A stretch of 57,441 bases of DNA, from NCBI GenBank assembly GCA_022769285.1, contig JALEKD010000051.1, positions 1 to 57,441 on the forward strand, read 5' to 3'. The first letter of the stretch is position 1. Each line of letters begins with the position of its first letter. This document shows positions 26,801 to 32,120 of the stretch, in pieces. The stretch comes from Prevotella sp. Lineage in GTDB: Bacteria > Bacteroidota > Bacteroidia > Bacteroidales > Bacteroidaceae. A program made the position numbers and the translations under genes. The notes below the pieces were generated by a model. The model was not told the DNA's origin and made no database searches. It worked only from the letters and a program-made list of their open reading frames with translations.

Positions 26801-27215
26801 GATGCCAAGTAGCGACAGCCACTTCCTGGGTTACGACCCAGTCGCCTTTGGTCCTATCGGCAATTCGGGCAACCAGCTCGACCGTGTTAGCCCATGGCGT
26901 GTAGACAATAAGAACAACGACTATCCACGTCAGGGATGGAGCAATACATTGGATTATTTCTGGTGGAACGGCCGTGGCTTCTTGAAGCTCAAGGACCTCG
27001 TGTTCTCGTACAACTTTGACCGCAACCTCATCGCTCCGCTCGGCCTTACCGGTCTGCGTGCATATGTTTCGGGTACCGACCTCTTCACCATCACTGGCTG
27101 GTCTGGTCTCGATCCTGAGACTGGTGGTACTATCGCCGCCGGCGCTGCTTCTACCAAGTACGCCAGCAATGGTTCGTATCGTACCATTACCTTCGGTCTT
27201 AACGTGACATTCTAA
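23865..27215 (+). CDS. SusC/RagA-type TonB-dependent receptor (second locus)
   Basis: This is a 1,116-residue outer-membrane receptor. The N-terminus is extended (MDEKLRKTSFSALGISKQW) before the hydrophobic export segment (TYLFAASMLTLAPLSATAGE), common in the Prevotella lineage. The carboxypeptidase-like domain follows (VSGTVVDTKGEPVIGATVKE). The TonB-contact/plug region begins LEQVVVVGYGTAKRKDVSGA, and the plug contains ASAAAIYGSRAANGVIIITT. The barrel ends TITFGLNVTF. The SusD partner begins 22 bp downstream. A fragment of a closely similar 5' end survives at 30587. No glycoside hydrolase accompanies it. Confidence 0.97.
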   Translation: MDEKLRKTSFSALGISKQWTYLFAASMLTLAPLSATAGESNNLNGSKALAVQQDKKTVSGTVVDTKGEPVIGATVKEVGTQNATITDVNGAFKLSVKPGARLSVSSLGFKEETVNATGSSIAVTLHDDAADLEQVVVVGYGTAKRKDVSGAITSVKFDDGKITNLPNPNALTALSSQVAGLHYNPTNSASGDNSGTMTLRGKNVIPVNPTAAKQANNAPLLIVDGVISYGGISEINTNDIATIDVLKDASAAAIYGSRAANGVIIITTKRGESAKPTVRFNTSWSFSDWSRSPKMVKDNVKFLRNRFYARQQAGSFNIGADDVWKDSYADLTYDANGNLQNTMISNLLTTDELRAYERGVFTDWIDEITRTGVGQNYDVSVAGGAKSVKYYVSGDYSRRQGVQIGDDYEKYNILSKIDINVTDWLKIGLKGNYYGWRGWGTTALLGNAEWMSPYSFKWRQDYGDENSPAIVRRLGQDIVGSYNSHPDGNTVSPLWGSGTGDSYLYTTNNRNGNNINGVFTAQIDFPFLKGLSYRFTLNGQRNSSYYDIFNQPNIFIDTRSDDPNNASKYNAKAEGYSTSSVSAYWNADNILTYSTDIDKHHVDGMVGYTRESYDNNYLRGDYVGFNGSTSLGSFGASSATTQTIRRERTRTQAVAYLGRVNYNFDSKYYFTFNYRRDGFSAFGENNKFGNFYGVSGAWVFSKENFIKNNLPWLDYGKLRLSWGQNGSRSVDAYATLSTIGTWYTWLNNQSTLTYRPTSLGNKDLKWATITKYNLGLDFSVLNSRLDGTIDLYSGRTTDMLMSRSVPYPSGYNSAYANIGKVSNKGIEVTLHSVNINGDGKDNVRWESNLVFDLNRNKVMRLYGKDYKGNEADDVANFHTYGPQSAYALMVGRPITAVYDLKKLGIFQSQEEIDKYVDKDGNKIQPDAQPGDVKFEDWNHDGKITTDDRHCIGDMDPLFTMNFGNTISYKNFSLYFSFRWMPSSDSHFLGYDPVAFGPIGNSGNQLDRVSPWRVDNKNNDYPRQGWSNTLDYFWWNGRGFLKLKDLVFSYNFDRNLIAPLGLTGLRAYVSGTDLFTITGWSGLDPETGGTIAAGAASTKYASNGSYRTITFGLNVTF

Positions 27216-27237
27216 ACACATAAAAGAGACAACAATT

Positions 27238-29283
27238 ATGAAAGTAACAAAACAGATATTGGGTATCATCGCGCTTGGCGCGGTGACCCTTACCCAGACC
27301 GCCTGTCAGAGCGACTCCGACTTCCTGAAGGAGCACTCGTACAAGAACGACGATTCTGGTATGTTCAACACTCAGAATGAGATAGAGATGGGTATCAACT
27401 CATGCTATCGCCAGGTTCAGTACCTCATTCTGGGTCAGACCCACGGCTACCACTCTTACATGCTGCAGGGTGTAGGTCTTGACACATTCGGTGAGACCAA
27501 CAATAACGACCACTTCTCTAACTGGAAGAACTACACTTCTGCGAGTGGTTATGCCCGTCATTGGTATAATGAGGTATTCTATCTGGTTAATTATGCCAAC
27601 ACGGCCATCGATGCTATCGAGACCAAGGGCGATGCCATTAAGTACTCTTCTGATGCTAAGAAAGAGGAGCTCCTTGGTGAAGCCCGCTTCTTCCGTGGCT
27701 GGGCCTACCGTGTTCTTGCTGGTATGTTTGGCAATGTGCCAATCCTGGAGCACCATACATCGAGCATTGAGATGGGATATAAGCCCAACACGCGTGAGGA
27801 GGTATGGCAGTTCTGCTACGAGGACTTCAAATACGCCGCCGAGCACATGTCTAAGACAGAGCGACTCAAGGGCTGTGTTACCCGTGCTGCTGCCGACCAC
27901 ATGCTGGCCGAGATTTGTCTGGATCTCGGTAAGTTCGACGAGGCTATTACTGCTGCCAGCCGTGTTATCGACGGCGACGACGGTGACTATCACTTGATGA
28001 TTACCCGTTTCGGAACTTACGCTAATCAGGCTACCGACCGTCACGGCCACTCGCTGGCAGCTGACAAGGGTGGTGCTTATTGGGATTTGTTCCGCAAGGG
28101 CGGCAACCAGGATTATGGCACCAACAAGGAGGCCATCTGGACCAGCCAGTATGCTTATGGTCACTACTCTACTGGTGGTAGCGGTGATGGCTGGTGGCGT
28201 ATGCGGAACAATACCTATGCTGGCGACTTCATGGGCAACTCTGTACGCGCCAACGGCACAAACCGTCAGAAGGCAGATGGTACCAAGATATACCTCTTTA
28301 CCGATGACGCAGCCTGCTATCCTGCTGGTGTAAAGGGTGGCTCTACCACTCTCGGCGTTTCTGCCACAGCTATTGCTGCCGGTCGTTACTATGCTAACAA
28401 CACCCGCGACTCTCTGGATGGTGGTTATGCTTACGGTTCGCAGCGCCTTATCCCTTGCCGCTACATCTTCGACCCCAACGACCCCAACTATCTGTGGGCT
28501 AAGTCTAAGGAGGGCGATAAGGAGGATATCCGCGGTTCTGAGACTATGATTGAGCGCGACTGGTACACTCCTGGTGGTGTAAAGTGGTCTAAGTGCTACG
28601 AGATAGCTAAGAGAAATCAGTGGAAGAACAGGGATACCGCTGACAAGGATGCCTATACCCTTAACGGTGGTGATACCATCCAGCTTACTCCGCGCTTCTG
28701 GAAGTTTGCTAACCAGAGCAACGGTGGCGATCCTAAGAGCTACGACTACGAGCCTTACATTATCCGTCTGGCTGAGACTTACCTGTTGCGTGCCGAGGCT
28801 TACCTGGCTAAGGGCAACAAGGAGAAAGCTGCTGACGACATCAATGTACTGCGCGATCGCGCCAACGCTCCTCACTGCTCTGCGGCCGATATCAACATCG
28901 ACTACATCCTGGACGAGCGTGCCCGCGAGCTCTTCGGCGAGGAGCACCGTCAGATTACTCTGAACCGTCTGTCTTGCAACCCCAACGCTACTTACATCAG
29001 CGACTGCTATCCTACACAGAACACTACTGAGACCAATACTCTCGTAGAGCGTGTACGTAAATATGGTGTAAGCTACACCAACTGGACCAAGGAGCAGAAT
29101 GAGGCTATAGGCCGTATGTGGGTTGACGAGGCTAACCGATTCGGTCAGCAAGTGGATGAGTTTGGCCGTAAGTTAGGTCGTTACAAGTCTAATATTGCTG
29201 CTTACCAGTATCAGTATCCTATCCCTGACGACGTAATCAAGTCTAATAGTGGTGCTGAGTATCCGCAGAACCCAGGCTATTAA
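27238..29283 (+). CDS. SusD/RagB-type surface lipoprotein (second locus)
   Basis: This is a 681-residue lipoprotein, longer than the roughly 500-600 of most SusD proteins. The signal peptide is MKVTKQILGIIALGAVTLTQ, with the lipobox cysteine at residue 23. SusD landmarks are ANTAIDAIETKGD, LLGEARFFRGWAYRVLAGMF and, near the end, RLAETYLLRAEAYLAKGNKE, DDINVLRDRAN and LDERARELFGEEHRQITLNR. The middle carries long inserts rich in Gly, Asn, Tyr and Trp (GGSGDGWWRMRNNTYAGDF) that may shape a specific binding site. A perfect terminator follows at 29314, so the operon has only two genes. Confidence 0.96.
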   Translation: MKVTKQILGIIALGAVTLTQTACQSDSDFLKEHSYKNDDSGMFNTQNEIEMGINSCYRQVQYLILGQTHGYHSYMLQGVGLDTFGETNNNDHFSNWKNYTSASGYARHWYNEVFYLVNYANTAIDAIETKGDAIKYSSDAKKEELLGEARFFRGWAYRVLAGMFGNVPILEHHTSSIEMGYKPNTREEVWQFCYEDFKYAAEHMSKTERLKGCVTRAAADHMLAEICLDLGKFDEAITAASRVIDGDDGDYHLMITRFGTYANQATDRHGHSLAADKGGAYWDLFRKGGNQDYGTNKEAIWTSQYAYGHYSTGGSGDGWWRMRNNTYAGDFMGNSVRANGTNRQKADGTKIYLFTDDAACYPAGVKGGSTTLGVSATAIAAGRYYANNTRDSLDGGYAYGSQRLIPCRYIFDPNDPNYLWAKSKEGDKEDIRGSETMIERDWYTPGGVKWSKCYEIAKRNQWKNRDTADKDAYTLNGGDTIQLTPRFWKFANQSNGGDPKSYDYEPYIIRLAETYLLRAEAYLAKGNKEKAADDINVLRDRANAPHCSAADINIDYILDERARELFGEEHRQITLNRLSCNPNATYISDCYPTQNTTETNTLVERVRKYGVSYTNWTKEQNEAIGRMWVDEANRFGQQVDEFGRKLGRYKSNIAAYQYQYPIPDDVIKSNSGAEYPQNPGY

Positions 29284-29313
29284 TCAGATTATAGCAGATT
29301 AAAGCTCTTACAT

Positions 29314-29354
29314 AAGGGGGAGCGACGAGTAACATCGTCGCTCCCCTTTTTTTT
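29314..29354 (+). terminator. Intrinsic terminator after the second SusD gene
   Basis: AAGGGGGAGCGACGA pairs with TCGTCGCTCCCCTT around a short loop, followed by eight T. It is the cleanest terminator in the window. Confidence 0.95.
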
Positions 29355-29519
29355 CATGGGGAAGAGGTGGACAGAGCCCCCTAAGTCTTCCCTAATGGAG
29401 GAATCAGCACCTACTCATTTTTTGCGACCGTCAGGGGAATGAAAAGTAAAAAGGCAAAAGAATAAAAGAGTAAAAAGCGTGGGGCTGGCAAGGTTCTTCG
29501 CGATAACGGGAATTATCTC

Positions 29520-29610
29520 CAAAATTGTGGAGGCCGACCTTTACAATACCGGGAGCCGTTTTTAGCTCGCTGGGAGCTATCATTAGGCGACTAAAGACCG
29601 GTCTTTCCAT
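29520..29610 (-). repeat. Dispersed palindromic element, copy A4 (inverted)
   Basis: GAGGCCGACCTTTAC at about 29530-29544 and CTAAAGACCGGTCTTTCC near 29591-29608 frame GGGAGCCGTTTTTAGCTCGC and TGGGAGCTATCATTAG. On the complementary strand the order and flanks (TCTCCACAATTTTGGAGATA, then ATTCCCGTTAT) match A1 and A2. Confidence 0.8.
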
Positions 29611-29699
29611 TTCTCGCGATGGCTCTGATGTTTGGGATGTAAGCCGAGTCAATGGTGTGAATGGTTGCCGTTTTTGGGATGAATGTCACTGCACCTGTG

Positions 29700-29960
29700 C
29701 CAGGTCTCTGCAGGCTGCGCGCGCTGGAAGCGCAGTAGTATAGAGCCTGGGCCAACGCCCCAGGTATCGTTCTCCCCATGGGCAATGCGCCTGTAGCACG
29801 ACAATAATTCGGTGGATATGTACCTGGGACGCTTCCCCAGGTCTTTGCAGGCTGTGCTTCCAGCGCGCGCTGGTCACATGGGGTTTGTCCGTGACCTCAT
29901 GTCCATTGTCCTCCCGTTGTCTTCCTGGGTCTTGGAGATACGTTTTCAGCGCGCGCTGCT
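29700..29960 (+). repeat. Three direct repeats ending in GCGCGCGCTG
   Basis: CCAGGTCTCTGCAGGCTG near 29700, CCAGGTCTTTGCAGGCTG near 29838 and CTGGGTCTTGGAG near 29927 each lead to TGCGCGCGCTGG (29716), CCAGCGCGCGCTGG (29860) or TCAGCGCGCGCTGC (29946). AGCGCGCGCT also occurs at 23021. All copies are intergenic. Confidence 0.6.
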
Positions 29961-30124
29961 CATACGAGGTTGACAGAGGCAATGCTTAGTCCAGTGCGTT
30001 TTACTCTTTTATTCTTTTGCATTTTTACTTTTCATTCCCCTGACGGTCGCAAAAAATGAGTAGGTGCTGATTTCCCCCTTGGGGGCACTTAGGGGGGCTC
30101 CCATGGGCACTTAGGGAGCTCCCC

Positions 30125-30586
30125 TTTTACCCTTCCTCTCTTGGCTGCCACTCATGCCATTACTAAAGATTATCTTAACTTGCTCAAATATTGCGCAAAA
30201 AAACGCTAAACATCATCTAACGAAAGTTAAAAGCCGTTGACAGATGCGTATTGACTGATAAACATGCCGTTTGGCATGATTATGGGGGTAGTACAGTGTA
30301 GCTTTTTTGCAATTTGGGCTTGTCAAAAAGTTGCTGCTGACGGCAAAAAAAATGCAAATTATGGTTTTTCTATAAAAAATAATGACTACATTTACAGCCG
30401 AAAAAACAAATACATTCACTGCGCGGTTGAAAAATTGCGCAATAGACATCATCAAAAACCAGAATTGCCAATGAATTGAACTTTAGACATCATCTTAACC
30501 ATTTTTCAGACCGCTTGTAGTGTCTGAGATGAACCATGTAACCAGAAAAAACATTATTAACAATAACCTCTTTAGAACTATAATTT
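30125..30586. other. AT-rich region preceding a SusC start remnant
   Basis: This AT-rich stretch has no supported gene. TACATTTA at 30387-30394 resembles a -7 box and is followed by CAGCCGAAAAAAC, similar to the context of the promoter at 23677. The final 45 bp before 30587 resemble the leader before the SusC gene at 23865 (AATAACCT, then ATAATTTATGGATGAGAAAC). Confidence 0.55.
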
Positions 30587-30625
30587 ATGGATGAGAAACA
30601 GAAAAAAATCCATGGAGTGCTTTGA
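30587..30625 (+). pseudogene. Remnant of a SusC gene 5' end (or leader peptide)
   Basis: ATGGATGAGAAACAG encodes MDEKQKKIHGVL and stops at 30623-30625. The first codons and preceding leader match the SusC start at 23865 (MDEKLRK), and GTGCTTTGAGCC recalls AGTGCTTTAGGC there, out of frame. A terminator follows 20 bp later. A decayed SusC start is the simplest reading; a leader peptide with attenuator is the alternative. Confidence 0.55.
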
Positions 30626-30644
30626 GCCTTACCACCACTATCCA

Positions 30645-30679
30645 GGCACCGCCTACCACCAAGGGCGGTGCCTTTTTTT
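30645..30679 (+). terminator. Intrinsic terminator after the SusC remnant
   Basis: GGCACCGCC (30645-30653) pairs with GGCGGTGCC (30664-30672) and is followed by seven T. Confidence 0.88.
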
Positions 30680-30695
30680 GATGTAATCTGAAACC

Positions 30696-30857
30696 GTGGG
30701 GGCCACCTTCGCGATGCTGGAAGCCATCATTAGCGCGCTGGGAGCCGTCATTAGAAGGCTAAAGGCCGGTCTTCTTATTTCGCGCGGCTGCCACTGGTGG
30801 GTAGGAGAACATCGCCAGCGCGCAGGAAGTCCTTTTTACTTATTTACTCTTTTACCG
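30696..30857 (-). repeat. Dispersed palindromic element, copy A5 (inverted core) with tail
   Basis: GGGGGCCACCTTCGCGATGC, then GGAAGCCATCATTAGC and GGGAGCCGTCATTAGAAGGC, then TAAAGGCCGGTCTTC form the core at about 30700-30775. The tail TGCCACTGGTGGGTAGG, then TTTTTACTTATTTACTC matches 536-600. The tail abuts the porin stop codon at 30858. Confidence 0.8.
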
Positions 30858-31886
30858 TTAAAAGTGGGTGACCACCTCTACCACTATCTTGTCGCCCTCT
30901 GATGGTTTGACGATGGCATTGTGGCCGTACATATACTTCTCGTAGTTGATGCGTAGGTCGCTTACAAACGGCTTGTTCATGCTCAGGGTGAAGCCCGCGG
31001 TGACGCGGCTACGCCGGTAGTCGTTGATGATGAGGCTGCCCTGGCTGCTCACGGCCCCGTCGGCATAGCGGCGGCCGTCGCTGTGGTCGCTCATGTAGTC
31101 GTAGCGCGCCAGCAGCGACATCTGGGTAAACAGCTTATGGCGCAGGGGTATGTCGTAACACCCCATGACATCTACCGCATGTACCGGCGCAAAGGCCCCA
31201 CAGCCATAGTGCTTGTACAGATACTCAGCCTCGGCCATCCAGCGACGGTGGTGGTAGTTTAGTCCCACATCGTACATCATGACCGTTACAGCGTCGGGTT
31301 TTATCTTCTGCGCGCTCAGCACCACGTTGAGCCCGATGGGCAATAGCAGCTGCGCCTTGGCCGAGAAGTTGACGCTGGATGTCCAGAAATCCTTCTGGCC
31401 GGTCAGTCCCGAGCCATTGTAAGCCCCCGCCTCGACCCTGACAGGGAACCCAGGGTGCAAGGTCCACTCCAGCTTGGCCCCCACGTCGCGTATGTTGCCC
31501 CCCTGCTTGGCTATAAACGAGCGGTTGGCAAAGTACTGGCTGTGAGGCGACCTGTGTGCGTCAATGGTAAACGGCACGCGCATCTGGCCTATCGTGAGCC
31601 CCAGGCTGGGCGTGGGGGAGAGTGTGGTGTAGGCATCGAGCATCTTGATCTGGCCCTCGTCGCACAGGTCTATCTCCGCCTTGTAAGCCACCATGGCCGA
31701 CAGGTTTCCACGGATGTTTACCCGCGCCGTGCGCACCTGGAACCGCCCCTTGCCCTCGGCCGTCTGGTACTCATACTTACTCCTCAGCGTTCCACCTATC
31801 TTAGGTGTCCTGTCCGTAGTGCCCTCCTGGGCCGTCAGCGTGGCGCCCCAGGTACCCAGGGCCGCCATCAGCACAATAAGTCTCAT
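30858..31886 (-). CDS. Outer-membrane porin of the phosphate-selective O/P family
   Basis: The ATG at 31886 gives signal peptide MRLIVLMAALGTWGATLTAQ; an earlier start at 31919 would lie inside the promoter box. The mature protein of about 320 residues alternates beta strands. It carries features of the phosphate-selective porin O/P family: PKIGGTLRSKYEYQT, VRTARVNIRGNLSAMVAYKA, LTIGQMRVPFTIDAH, RDVGAKLEWTLHP, and a C-terminal strand ending in phenylalanine (IVVEVVTHF). In Bacteroidota the family is broad and ligands are often unproven. The upstream array of 11-bp repeats at 31935-31978 has Pho-box geometry, which favours phosphate-regulated expression (inference). Confidence 0.88.
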   Translation of the reverse strand: MRLIVLMAALGTWGATLTAQEGTTDRTPKIGGTLRSKYEYQTAEGKGRFQVRTARVNIRGNLSAMVAYKAEIDLCDEGQIKMLDAYTTLSPTPSLGLTIGQMRVPFTIDAHRSPHSQYFANRSFIAKQGGNIRDVGAKLEWTLHPGFPVRVEAGAYNGSGLTGQKDFWTSSVNFSAKAQLLLPIGLNVVLSAQKIKPDAVTVMMYDVGLNYHHRRWMAEAEYLYKHYGCGAFAPVHAVDVMGCYDIPLRHKLFTQMSLLARYDYMSDHSDGRRYADGAVSSQGSLIINDYRRSRVTAGFTLSMNKPFVSDLRINYEKYMYGHNAIVKPSEGDKIVVEVVTHF

Positions 31887-31916
31887 ACGTGGTGTAGTTG
31901 TGAATGATTGCGCGGG

Positions 31917-31924
31917 CAAAGATA
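31917..31924 (-). promoter_or_regulatory. -7 box (TATCTTTG) of the porin gene
   Basis: The minus strand reads TATCTTTG 30 bp upstream of the ATG. No TTTG box is present upstream; the 11-bp repeat array occupies that place. Confidence 0.7.
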
Positions 31925-31934
31925 AGCGCCTCCT

Positions 31935-31978
31935 GTTACAGATGTGTTACAATTGTGTTGAAAAACGGTTACAACCCC
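31935..31978 (-). promoter_or_regulatory. Four tandem 11-bp repeats, Pho-box-like operator
   Basis: On the plus strand the repeats start at 31935, 31946, 31957 and 31968: GTTACAGATGT, GTTACAATTGT, GTTGAAAAACG, GTTACAACCCC. On the transcribed side this is TGTAAC every 11 bp, ending 10 bp upstream of the porin -7 box. PhoB/OmpR-type regulators bind 11-bp direct repeats, and E. coli Pho boxes lie about 10 bp from the -10 box. Confidence 0.6.
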
Positions 31979-32085
31979 TGCCGCCGCGACCACTTATAGT
32001 CCCCTGTGGCTTACATTTGGTACAATATAAGGGGGCTGGGCAGCATTTTCTTACCGCTAACGCCCTGTTATTGATAATATATTGC

Positions 32086-32093
32086 TAATTTTG
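32086..32093 (+). promoter_or_regulatory. Putative -7 box (TAATTTTG) of the metalloprotease operon
   Basis: TAATTTTG fits TAnnTTTG and lies 28 bp before the ATG at 32121. No clear TTTG partner is seen upstream. Confidence 0.55.
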
Positions 32094-32120
32094 CAGGAAT
32101 AAACCAAACGATTATCGTAT

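Larger units (their letters stand above)
29374..30100. mobile_element. Non-coding element with about 100-bp inverted arms (MITE-like)
   Basis: The left arm (29374-29474) and right arm (29999-30100) are inverted copies. About 73 bp of the arms are almost identical: one starts AATCAGCACCTACTCATTTT and the other ends with its complement. They include GCGACCGTCAGGGGAATGAA and the polypurine stretch AAAGAATAAAAGAGTAAAA. The outer ends (GAGCCCCCTAAGT and ACTTAGGGGGGCTC) are more diverged. No long gene lies between. The interior holds palindrome copy A4 and three copies of a CCAGGTCT/GCGCGCGCTGG block. The structure is that of a non-autonomous element, but I did not identify a target duplication. 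Confidence 0.72.

Noticed and set aside
29525..29982. Short frames inside the inverted-arm element
   Set aside because: They follow repeat and palindrome sequence, exist on both strands and have no start signals; no transposase-like motif is present.
30213..30479. Frames in the AT-rich region before the SusC remnant
   Set aside because: Low-complexity AT-rich sequence, no ribosome binding site or domain; the region reads better as a decayed promoter and leader.
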